From an uncultured Fimbriimonadales bacterium (GTDB taxonomy: Bacteria; Armatimonadota; Fimbriimonadia; Fimbriimonadales; GBS-DC), in assembly GCA_937934465.1 (NCBI GenBank), contig CALGZO010000116.1, forward strand, positions 1 through 6,502: 6,502 nt of DNA, read 5' to 3'. Positions 1-6,372 of this stretch are shown here, in pieces; the stretch's first letter is position 1; each line of letters begins with the position of its first letter. Below the pieces are notes generated by a model, which searched no databases, was not told the origin of the DNA, and worked only from the letters and a program-made list of their open reading frames with translations. The position numbers were made by a program, and so were the translations under genes.

Positions 1-1359
1 TATCGGCTCTGGTGGTGGTTCCACGCACTCTCCATCGCGAGCTGGTTCGCGGTGTTGCCCTTTACGCGCCTGCGCCACTGGTTCCTCGCGCCGATTGTCG
101 CCTACTACAAGCCCCACTATCTGCCCAACACGCCCAGCATCGAGAGTTTGGAGCGCGTGGAGCAGACGGGGCGCATCGGCGTCAACTCGATAAGCGAGTT
201 CTCGCGCTGGCACTTGATGAGCCTCGACGCCTGTATGGGCTGCGGACGCTGCGAGCGTGTCTGCCCTGCCCACGCTACGGGCAAGCCGCTCAACCCCAAA
301 CGCATCGTGGAGAAGCTGCGCGACGCGATGGCGAACGGCAAGGGCGACGACCTCACCCAAGTCATCAGCGACGAGGAGCTGTTCGCCTGCACTACCTGCG
401 GCGCATGCAACAACGAGTGCCCCGTGCTGATTGAACACCCGACGCTGATTATGGAGATGCGCCGCCATCGCGTGGCGGAGGGCAACCTGCGCGGAACCGC
501 CGCAGGCACGCTCCAACGCACGATGACGCAGTCCAACCCCTGGGGCTTGCCAATTGGCGAACGGATGAAGTGGGCGCAAGGGCTGAATGTGCCCACCGTG
601 CGCGAGAACCCGAACTTCGAGGTGCTGTTCTGGGTCGGCTGCGCGGGCGCGTACGATGGGCGCGGTCAGCAAATCGCACGCGCGATTGTCAAACTCCTGC
701 AGCGCGCAGGCGTCAACTTCGCCGTGCTGGGTCCCGAAGAGCGATGCACGGGCGACACCCCACGCCGACTCGGCGAAGACCTGCTGTTCCAAGAGCTGGC
801 GATGCAGAATGTGGAGACGCTCAAGCAGGTGAACCCGCGCCGTATCGTCACCATGTGCCCCCACTGCCTGCACACGATTAAAAACGAGTATCGGAAGTTC
901 GGCGCGACATTCGAAGTCATCCACCACTCGCAGCTGCTGGCGGAGCTGATCCAGCAGGGCAGGCTGCCGCGCGTATCGCCCGAGGCGAACGGCGGCGTGG
1001 TGTTCCACGACCCGTGCTACCTGGCGCGGGTGAACAAAATCGCCGACGCCCCACGCGCCGTGCTGGGCGCAGCCGTATCCGACCTGCGCGAGCCTGAACG
1101 CCATCGCGACCGCACCTTCTGCTGCGGCGCAGGCGGCGGACGCATGTGGATGGACGAACTGCCCCACGAGCGCCCCGGCGTCATTCGCGCGGAAGAGCTG
1201 CTCAAAACAGGCGCACGCACCGTCGCGGTGGGCTGTCCCTTCTGCATGATTATGGTCTCCGACAGCATCAAGACCAAAGACGACGCCGTGCCCGTGAAAG
1301 ACATCTCGGAGATTCTTTTGGAGCGTATCGAGGCGTCCGAGCCGCAGGTCGTCAACTAA
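1..1359 (+). CDS. Membrane-bound Fe-S oxidoreductase, NarI-like/HdrD-like fusion (5' end missing)
   Basis: The frame is open from base 1, so the start lies upstream; 452 C-terminal residues are visible. Residues 1-27 are the end of a NarI-type cytochrome b domain: His8 and His26 are 18 residues apart, with an LPFTRL segment between them, matching the heme-ligand pair on the last helix of nitrate reductase gamma subunit. Two ferredoxin-type [4Fe-4S] motifs follow (Cys78/81/84/88 and Cys130/133/136/140, each CX2CX2CX3CP). Two cysteine-rich CCG domains come next: Cys214, Cys249, Cys286, Cys289, then Cys339, Cys374-Cys375, Cys412, Cys415. Family members with this order pass electrons between a soluble donor, often electron-transfer flavoprotein, and membrane quinone; the Fe-S part faces the cytoplasm. 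Which donor applies here is not shown. About 200-300 N-terminal residues are probably missing. A GTG at 52 is in frame but internal. The gene converges with the UbiB-like kinase gene. The family call is secure; the exact reaction is inference. Confidence 0.9.
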   Translation, partial: YRLWWWFHALSIASWFAVLPFTRLRHWFLAPIVAYYKPHYLPNTPSIESLERVEQTGRIGVNSISEFSRWHLMSLDACMGCGRCERVCPAHATGKPLNPKRIVEKLRDAMANGKGDDLTQVISDEELFACTTCGACNNECPVLIEHPTLIMEMRRHRVAEGNLRGTAAGTLQRTMTQSNPWGLPIGERMKWAQGLNVPTVRENPNFEVLFWVGCAGAYDGRGQQIARAIVKLLQRAGVNFAVLGPEERCTGDTPRRLGEDLLFQELAMQNVETLKQVNPRRIVTMCPHCLHTIKNEYRKFGATFEVIHHSQLLAELIQQGRLPRVSPEANGGVVFHDPCYLARVNKIADAPRAVLGAAVSDLREPERHRDRTFCCGAGGGRMWMDELPHERPGVIRAEELLKTGARTVAVGCPFCMIMVSDSIKTKDDAVPVKDISEILLERIEASEPQVVN

Positions 1360-1379
1360 GCCGCTTGGAGTCGGCGGTT
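1359..1379. terminator. Weak hairpin in the convergent gap, possible bidirectional terminator
   Basis: Between the two convergent stop codons lies AGCCGC (1359-1364), a 9-base loop, and GCGGTT (1374-1379). They can form a 6-bp stem with one G-U pair, and the stem overlaps both stop codons. There is no T-tract on either side, so it is not a classical intrinsic terminator. Position between convergent genes is the main reason to list it. Confidence 0.25.
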
Positions 1380-3036
1380 AGTGTCGCTTCTTGAGGATGG
1401 AGACCAGCAGCCACACGCCCAGCACGGTCGCGCCGACGAAGCCGATGATGGTGAGCGTCGTGCCGTAGGGGATTTCGCGCGTGGCGGGCAGCAGCAACGC
1501 CAGCCCCAGAATAAACGCCGCGGTCAGCATGCTCAGCGACAGGCGGGTAATCATCGCGTCCAGCCGGTCGAGGGTCTCCTGCGTCGCGCCAATCTGCGCT
1601 TCCACAGGCACTTTGCCGCGCTCCACGCTTTGCAGCCACTGCATCAGCATCGCGGGCATCTCGCGCAGCAGGTATCGCCAAGTGTCCACCTGCTCCACCA
1701 CCTCTTGCGCGGTCAGCGACGGCAGCCAGGTGGTCTTGCTCAGCTGGCGCACGAACGGCTTGGACACTTCAAACAGGTCGTAGTCGGGATCTAACTGCCT
1801 GCCTATGCCTTCCAGCATCACCAGCGTCTTGCCCACCAGCCACAGATTACTGGGCAAGCGCAGATGGTAGTGTCGGCACAGCCCAGTGAGGTCGATCCAG
1901 AACTCGCTGAAACGGCTTTCCTTGAGGGTGCGTCCGCGATACTTATTGATGACGCGCTCGGCGGCGCGGGCAAGCTTCGCGCGGTCGGTGAAGCGCGTGA
2001 ACGCGCCCATCCGCGCGAACACATTCAGGATGGCGTGGGTGTCCATCCGAACAATCGCGATATAGAGGCGGGTGAGGTTCAGACGGTCATCTTCGTTTAG
2101 CACGCCTACCATGCCGAAATCCAGCGCGCCGATGCGCCCATCGTGCAGGATGAGATAGTTGCCCGGATGGGGGTCGGCGTGGAAGAAACCGTCTTCCAAC
2201 ACCTCTTGGATAATCAGGCGTGAGGCGTTGCGGGCGATGACGCGGGTGTCGTGCCCTGCGGCGCGGAGCGCGTCTACATCGTCCACCTTGACGCCTTCCA
2301 GGCGTTCCATCACCAGCAGCTGTTCCGTGCAATAATCGGGGTAGAACTGGGGGATATGCACTTCGGGCACATGGGCGAAGTTTTGGCGGAACTGCTCGGC
2401 GTTGCGTATCTCGCGACGGTAGTCCAGCTCGCTTAGCAGGGTGAAGGCGAAATCTTCCGCGACGGTTTCGGGGTCATACAGCTCGCCGAGTTGCGTGCGC
2501 TGCGCGAGGCTGGCGAGGTCGTGCAGGATTTCTAAGTCCAGCTCCACAATCTCGCGGATGTTAGGGCGTTGCACCTTCACGGCGACAGGGGTTCCGTCCA
2601 GCAGTTCGGCGGCGTAGACCTGCGACAGCGACGCCGAGCCGATGGGGCGCGGGTCTATGTAGGCGAACACCTGCTCGATGGGGCGACCGAGCTGCTGCTC
2701 GATGACGGGGCGCATCGTTGTCCAAGGCGCGGCAGGCACATCGTCCTGCAGTTTGCGCAGCTCCTCCGTGAACGGTTCGGGCAGCAGGTCGGAGCGGGTG
2801 CTAAGAATCTGCCCCAGCTTGACGAAGGTGGGACCGAGTTCTTCCATCGCGGCGCGCAGGTGTTGCGCGGGCGATTCCAACGGTTCAGGTGCGACGCGCA
2901 GCTCGCCTTTGCTGAGCGAGAGGCGTCGGTGGACGCTGAGATACTCCAGCGCGCCGCCGAAGCCGTGCCGCGCCAGCACGCTGACGACCTCGCGATAGCG
3001 TTGCAGGCTGCGCACGCGCCGCGTGAAAGGGCGCAT
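1378..3036 (-). CDS. ubiB: UbiB/ABC1 (ADCK/COQ8) family atypical kinase, membrane-anchored
   Basis: 552 residues, the usual length for bacterial UbiB. Visible motifs in order: the family-specific KxGQ (Lys73-Gln76), the Ala-rich loop variant GSAS (133-136), the VAVKVQRP lysine (Lys154), ELD at 165-167 matching the ExD motif, catalytic HADPHPGN (286-293), and DFG (306-308; E. coli UbiB has DCG). Two hydrophobic segments near 498-518 and 526-547 form the C-terminal membrane hairpin typical of the family. UbiB/COQ8 proteins have ATPase activity and support biosynthesis or handling of isoprenoid quinone lipids at the membrane; in menaquinone-using bacteria the precise role is unclear. The ATG at 3036 is backed by AGGAG 6 bases upstream. 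It begins 3 bases after the stop of the phasin-like gene, so translational coupling is likely. No key residue is missing. The family is certain; a role in ubiquinone synthesis is not, because no other quinone gene is visible. Confidence 0.93.
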   Translation of the reverse strand: MRPFTRRVRSLQRYREVVSVLARHGFGGALEYLSVHRRLSLSKGELRVAPEPLESPAQHLRAAMEELGPTFVKLGQILSTRSDLLPEPFTEELRKLQDDVPAAPWTTMRPVIEQQLGRPIEQVFAYIDPRPIGSASLSQVYAAELLDGTPVAVKVQRPNIREIVELDLEILHDLASLAQRTQLGELYDPETVAEDFAFTLLSELDYRREIRNAEQFRQNFAHVPEVHIPQFYPDYCTEQLLVMERLEGVKVDDVDALRAAGHDTRVIARNASRLIIQEVLEDGFFHADPHPGNYLILHDGRIGALDFGMVGVLNEDDRLNLTRLYIAIVRMDTHAILNVFARMGAFTRFTDRAKLARAAERVINKYRGRTLKESRFSEFWIDLTGLCRHYHLRLPSNLWLVGKTLVMLEGIGRQLDPDYDLFEVSKPFVRQLSKTTWLPSLTAQEVVEQVDTWRYLLREMPAMLMQWLQSVERGKVPVEAQIGATQETLDRLDAMITRLSLSMLTAAFILGLALLLPATREIPYGTTLTIIGFVGATVLGVWLLVSILKKRH

Positions 3037-3039
3037 CGA

Positions 3040-3357
3040 CTACTCCTGAGAGGTAGTCTCCAGCTTCTGGAGGATAGCGTCCAGCTTCTGCTCGATTGCC
3101 TTCATATCGGCGTGGGTGGGCAGCTGGAGTTCGCGGATTACCGCTTGCACTTCATCGCGGATGAGTTGACGCAGCGCGTTCCGCTGTTTCTCGCCGCGCT
3201 GCACCAGTTGTTCGACCATATCGCCTGCCTCTTCGCGTTGCGCCTGCCCGCGCTTGACCATCTCGTCTACCAGATTCTGCGCCGTTTCCCGAGTGAGCGA
3301 CACTGCGCCCAGCCCCATCAGCAGGCTTTGCTCCATCAAATCGCGTATCGATGCCAT
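3040..3357 (-). CDS. Phasin-like small helical protein (polyhydroxyalkanoate granule-associated family type)
   Basis: 105 residues, almost wholly predicted helix, with alternating charged and hydrophobic residues and few aromatics. The N-terminal part has the pattern seen in short bacterial phasin-family proteins (COG3937 type): a hydrophobic helix with LLMGLGAVSLTRE (12-24), then an LVDEMVKRG repeat-like unit (29-37) echoed by MVEQLVQRG (47-55). Residues about 84-101 have a heptad pattern and may form a short coiled coil. There is no signal peptide or clear membrane segment. Phasins coat storage granules or act as chaperone-like lipid-surface proteins, but no PHA synthase is visible here, so granule binding is unproven. 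I recall such proteins next to ABC1 kinases in other bacteria, which favours a shared membrane or lipid role. The ATG at 3357 was chosen because GGAGGG lies 9 bases upstream and a TATAAT just beyond it; an in-frame extension to 3540 would run into the phosphorylase gene. Confidence 0.75.
   Translation of the reverse strand: MASIRDLMEQSLLMGLGAVSLTRETAQNLVDEMVKRGQAQREEAGDMVEQLVQRGEKQRNALRQLIRDEVQAVIRELQLPTHADMKAIEQKLDAILQKLETTSQE
3043..3047 (-). promoter_or_regulatory. Ribosome binding site of the UbiB-like gene, inside the phasin gene end
   Basis: AGGAG lies 6 bases before the ATG at 3036 and forms part of the last sense codons of the upstream gene; its TAG stop sits between this site and the ATG. 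This supports the start and suggests coupled translation of the two genes. Confidence 0.75.
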
Positions 3358-3366
3358 ATTTCGGTT

Positions 3367-3372
3367 CCCTCC
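3367..3372 (-). promoter_or_regulatory. Strong ribosome binding site of the phasin-like gene
   Basis: GGAGGG stands 9 bases before the ATG at 3357. It fixes the start of the phasin-like gene against the longer in-frame reading that begins at 3540. Confidence 0.7.
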
Positions 3373-3378
3373 GCCCTG

Positions 3379-3407
3379 ATTATACCGAATGCGTTGCTCG
3401 GCGTCCC
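3379..3407 (-). promoter_or_regulatory. Candidate sigma-70-type promoter for the phasin-ubiB pair
   Basis: A perfect TATAAT occupies 3379-3384 on the - strand in the 49-base gap between the phosphorylase stop and the phasin ATG. With a 17-base spacer the -35 hexamer would be GGGACG (3402-3407), only 3 of 6 matches to TTGACA, so the -35 is weak. Transcription starting about 7 bases downstream would leave a short leader that still holds the GGAGGG site. A perfect -10 box is rare by chance in such GC-rich DNA. Confidence 0.55.
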
Positions 3408-4705
3408 TACGACAAGACCACCGCAATCGGCGCCACAGGCTCAGGGGCAATCTGCAGCGCGTTTTGGAGCGTGTTATGGGCTTGCGCGAGTTGCGTTTCG
3501 GCGCGTGCGTGGACGCGGAACACAGGCTCGCCTGCTTCAACAGGGTCGCCCACGGCTTTCAACACCTCGATTCCGACGGCGTGGTCTATAGCGTCCTCTT
3601 TCTTCTGCCTGCCTGCGCCGAGTTGCAGTGCGGTCAGGGCGACCAGACGCGGGTGTATCTGCGCGACATAGCCCGACTGATGGGCGCGATGCTCCGCCAC
3701 GATGGGCGCGCGGGGTAGGAGGTCGGGGTTCTCCGCCACGCGCGGGTCGCCCCCTTGCGCCTCCACCATCTGCTGGAACTTGCGCAGCGCGTCGCCTGAG
3801 TGCATAAGCTGCTCCGCGCGCGCGACGCCCTGCTCTATGCTCGGCTCCAATCCGCACATCGTGAATGCTTGCGCCGCCAGATGGATTATCAGCGCGCGGA
3901 AGCGTGGGTGGGCGCGTCCGTCGGGGCGGAGCGTCTCGATGGCTTCACGCACTTCCAGCGCGTTCCCGACAGTGTAGCCGAGCGGCTGGCTCATATCGGT
4001 TAGCACGGCTTGGGTGCGCCGCCCTGCCCCTGTGCCGATGCGACACAGCGCGTGCGCCAACGCTTCGGCGCGGTCGCGCGTCTCCATAAACGCCCCTGAG
4101 CCGACCTTGACATCCAGCAGGATATGGCGCGCGCCCCCTGCCAGCTTCTTGCTCATAATACTCGCGGCAATAAGGGGGATGCTCTCCACAGTTGCGGTGG
4201 CGTCGCGCAGGGCGTAGAGGAGCTTGTCAGCAGGGGCGAGGCTCGCCGATTGACCGACTAAGCAGCAGCCGATGCGTTGCACTTGCGACATCATCTCCTG
4301 CGCCGTGAGCTCGGTGCGGTAGCCGGGGATGCTCTCCAGTTTGTCCACCGTGCCGCCTGTGAACCCCAGCCCGCGCCCCGACATCTTGGCGAGCGCGACG
4401 CCGCCTGCCGCCAACAGCGGAACCAGCACGAGGCTCGTCTTGTCGCCCACGCCGCCCGTGGAGTGTTTGTCTAATGTAGGCGCATCGATGCTTGACAAGT
4501 CCAGCGTCTCGCCCGACGCCGCCATGATTTCGGTGAGCGCGAGCGTCTCGGCGTCTGTCAAGCCGTTCAGATAGCACGCCATCAGCCACGCGGCGACCTG
4601 ATAGTCGGGCACATCGCCGCGCACATAGCCCAGCACGATTCGCTCCAACTCGGCGCGGGTCAGCTCGCCCCCGTCGCGCTTTCGGGCGATAATCAGCGGT
4701 ATCAC
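3407..4705 (-). CDS. pdp: Pyrimidine-nucleoside phosphorylase (thymidine/uridine phosphorylase family)
   Basis: 432 residues, the usual length. It cleaves thymidine, deoxyuridine or uridine with phosphate to the free base and (deoxy)ribose 1-phosphate, a cytoplasmic salvage step. Seen: KHSTGGVGDKTS (80-91) with His81, the family signature SGRGLGFTGGT (109-119) leading to DKLES, RDATATVES (167-175), and SIMSKKLA (182-189). Arg167, Ser182 and Lys186 have the same spacing as the Arg171/Ser186/Lys190 base-binding residues of E. coli thymidine phosphorylase. Lys107 before the signature and the C-terminal KKEDAIDHAVGI (368-379) resemble Bacillus-type Pdp more than DeoA, so broad pyrimidine specificity is favoured. 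Phe115 replaces the His common in GLGHTGGT. The GTG start at 4705 is nearly forced: the next in-frame codon upstream that is not sense is the TAA ending the neighbouring gene, and no ATG lies between. There is no well-spaced ribosome binding site. No other deoxynucleoside catabolism gene is visible. Confidence 0.94.
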   Translation of the reverse strand: MIPLIIARKRDGGELTRAELERIVLGYVRGDVPDYQVAAWLMACYLNGLTDAETLALTEIMAASGETLDLSSIDAPTLDKHSTGGVGDKTSLVLVPLLAAGGVALAKMSGRGLGFTGGTVDKLESIPGYRTELTAQEMMSQVQRIGCCLVGQSASLAPADKLLYALRDATATVESIPLIAASIMSKKLAGGARHILLDVKVGSGAFMETRDRAEALAHALCRIGTGAGRRTQAVLTDMSQPLGYTVGNALEVREAIETLRPDGRAHPRFRALIIHLAAQAFTMCGLEPSIEQGVARAEQLMHSGDALRKFQQMVEAQGGDPRVAENPDLLPRAPIVAEHRAHQSGYVAQIHPRLVALTALQLGAGRQKKEDAIDHAVGIEVLKAVGDPVEAGEPVFRVHARAETQLAQAHNTLQNALQIAPEPVAPIAVVLS

Positions 4706-4711
4706 GCAAAG

Positions 4712-4741
4712 AATATACCCTCTGCTGAGCGGCGGGGTCAG
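4712..4741 (-). promoter_or_regulatory. Candidate promoter for pdp, possibly giving a leaderless mRNA
   Basis: TATATT (4712-4717, 5 of 6 matches to the -10 consensus) and CTGACC (4736-4741, 4 of 6 to the -35) are 18 bases apart on the - strand within the 39-base gap. Only 6 bases separate the -10 from the GTG at 4705, so transcription would begin at or very near the start codon. The only purine-rich stretch, AGAGGG (4718-4723), ends 12 bases from the GTG, which is too far for a good ribosome binding site. Confidence 0.45.
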
Positions 4742-4744
4742 GGC

Positions 4745-6337
4745 TTAGAACAGGCTGGGCACGGTGGGGTCAATCTGCACATTTAGCAGCGTGGGCTGAC
4801 CCGACGCCAGCGCGCGTGGGAGGGCTTCCTCCAACGCTTCGGCGGTCGCGATGCGCTCCGCGTGAACGCCCATGCCGCGCGCGATGTCCACTAAGTCCAA
4901 GTGCGGCACATCCAGACCCTGCATGTTGCCCTCGTTGCCGGGGTAGAACGCCATCGTGAAGCTCTTGAGGATGTTGTACGCGCCGTTGTTGAGTACTAAA
5001 AACAGCACGGGGGCGTTCTCTTCGCGTGCGCTCCAGAGTGCCTGCACGGAATACATCACGGAGCCGTCGCCAATCACGCACACCACAGGTCGGTCGGGCT
5101 GCGCCATCTTAATCCCCACCGAGGCGGGCATCGCCCAGCCCAGTCCGCCGCTGGCGGAGGTGTAGTAGTCGTTCTCTGCGCCGAGCCGCACGAACTCGCG
5201 CAAACACAGGCTGGAGGAGACCGCCTCGTCCACAATCACGGCGTTGGGGGGCAGATGTTGCGCGAGCGTATGGAGTACGAAAAACGCGCCCATCTTGCTG
5301 CGTGCGCGTGTGGCTTCCGAGCGTCGGCGCGCCTCTTCCACCGTACGCGAGGGCATCTTGTAGTCGCGCTGGGGGGCTTGCGCCGCCAACGCCGCCAACG
5401 CCTGCTTGATGTCGCCCACGAACGCACGCTCCACAGGGGCGCGCGCGGCGTCTTGCGGGTCGTCGGTGATGAGCATCGCGCGCACGCCGTCGGGCAGCAT
5501 GCCGCCGGGAAAATAGGGATACAGCAGGAACACAGGCGCGCCCACCACCAGCACGAAGTCGTGTTGGCTAAGGGTCTGCAGCAGGCGCGGGGTGGCGGGC
5601 AGCAGCATCCCCTCGTAGAGCGGATGTTTGGTGGGGAAACCGATACGCGAGTTGAGCGGGGCGTGATACACGGCGCAGCCCACCTTCTCGGCGAGCGCGA
5701 CGGCTTCGTGTAGCGCGTTCGCGCCCCCGACGCCTGCGCCACACACCAGCGCAGGTCTGTGCGCCGCTGTCAGCGCATCCACGATGGGGGTCAGCTCCTG
5801 CGGCGCGCTGGGCGGATGCAACGCTTTCACACGCGGCGGCTGCGCAGGCGCGTCCCAGAAGTTCATCGGAACCGAGACGAACACGGGTCCGCGCGGCGGC
5901 GTCAGTGCGATATGATACGCTTGCTCCAGCGCATCGGGCACATCGGCGGCGTGTTTCACCTCATACGCCCATTTCGTCACGGGGCGCGCCATGCTCACCA
6001 AGTCGCCAGACAGCAGCGGCTCGTGGAAGATGTGGCGCGTATCCTGCTGACCGCATGTGACAATCAGCGGCGCGCGGTTCTTCAGCGCAGTGAACAGCAC
6101 CCCCATCGCGTTGCCCAGTCCGGGCGCGACATGCAGGTTGACCAGCGCAGGCTCGCCGCTCGCTTGGGCGTAGCCGTCCGCCATCGCCAACGCAATGCTC
6201 TCTTGGAGCCCCAGCACATAGCGCACGCCGTCGGGTAGGCTCACCAGAAAGGGGAGTTCTGTAGAGCCGGGGTTGCCGAAGATGTGGCGAATGGCGCGTG
6301 CGCGCATCCACTCGAAGGTCGCCTCGCGAATGTTCAT
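4745..6337 (-). CDS. Thiamine-diphosphate-dependent 2-oxoacid decarboxylase-like enzyme (benzoylformate decarboxylase family)
   Basis: 530 residues, close to the 528 of Pseudomonas putida benzoylformate decarboxylase (BFD), and alignable by eye along its length. The N-terminal PYR domain has FGNPGSTELPF (20-30), LQES with the cofactor-activating Glu46, and NLHVAPGLGNAMG (67-79). The middle domain is about 180-340. The C-terminal PP domain has the ThDP/Mg motif, GDG (423-425) and NN (450-451), 24 residues apart. Compared with BFD, Ser25 (Ser26), Glu46 (Glu47) and His69 (His70) are kept, but Tyr273 replaces His281, Val373 replaces Thr377 and Ile456 replaces Ala460. A non-oxidative 2-oxoacid decarboxylase or carboligase is likely, with a substrate that may not be benzoylformate. 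There is no FAD-loop evidence for acetolactate synthase, and no small subunit nearby. The ATG at 6337 fits the BFD N-terminus, though no ribosome binding site is clear. The family is sure; the substrate is unknown. Confidence 0.88.
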   Translation of the reverse strand: MNIREATFEWMRARAIRHIFGNPGSTELPFLVSLPDGVRYVLGLQESIALAMADGYAQASGEPALVNLHVAPGLGNAMGVLFTALKNRAPLIVTCGQQDTRHIFHEPLLSGDLVSMARPVTKWAYEVKHAADVPDALEQAYHIALTPPRGPVFVSVPMNFWDAPAQPPRVKALHPPSAPQELTPIVDALTAAHRPALVCGAGVGGANALHEAVALAEKVGCAVYHAPLNSRIGFPTKHPLYEGMLLPATPRLLQTLSQHDFVLVVGAPVFLLYPYFPGGMLPDGVRAMLITDDPQDAARAPVERAFVGDIKQALAALAAQAPQRDYKMPSRTVEEARRRSEATRARSKMGAFFVLHTLAQHLPPNAVIVDEAVSSSLCLREFVRLGAENDYYTSASGGLGWAMPASVGIKMAQPDRPVVCVIGDGSVMYSVQALWSAREENAPVLFLVLNNGAYNILKSFTMAFYPGNEGNMQGLDVPHLDLVDIARGMGVHAERIATAEALEEALPRALASGQPTLLNVQIDPTVPSLF

Positions 6338-6372
6338 AGAGGCGAGATTCGAACAGCGAGCCGAGATTCCTG
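6338..6372 (-). promoter_or_regulatory. 35-base gap with a direct repeat before the decarboxylase-like gene
   Basis: On the - strand the 8-mer GAATCTCG occurs twice (6362-6369 and 6343-6350), 19 bases apart start to start, about two helical turns. The nearer copy runs into a TTCGAA palindrome (6348-6353). There is no good ribosome binding site. A -35/-10 pair can be forced (TTAGCA, 18 bases, TCGAAT; 4 of 6 each) but is weak. The repeat could be an operator or chance. Confidence 0.25.

Noticed and set aside
12..434. 140-codon open frame on the + strand overlapping the Fe-S protein
   Set aside because: Shadow frame of the ferredoxin-motif region; Arg/Ala/His-rich with no family likeness.
3358..3540. 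Longer N-terminus for the phasin-like gene starting at 3540
   Set aside because: It would overlap the end of the phosphorylase gene by 134 bases and cover the TATAAT and GGAGGG sites; the added residues are Arg/Ser/Cys-rich and unlike phasins.
2569..3591. A 340-codon open frame on the + strand, antisense to the kinase, phasin and phosphorylase genes
   Set aside because: It crosses three well-supported genes and two gene boundaries, and its translation is rich in His, Arg, Gln and Ala with no motif, as expected for the antisense frame of GC-rich genes.
4725..4741. CTGA/TCAG inverted repeat after the decarboxylase-like gene as a terminator
   Set aside because: The stem is only 4 bp with a 9-base loop and no T-tract.
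5236..5742. 168-codon open frame on the - strand inside the decarboxylase-like gene
   Set aside because: It is an out-of-frame shadow, very rich in Arg, Cys, Ser and Trp, inside an intact gene with recognisable motifs on both sides.
6340..6360. tRNA T-loop-like TTCGAATC on the - strand
   Set aside because: The flanking bases do not form a 5-bp T stem, no acceptor partner is seen, and the site runs straight into the start codon of a gene.
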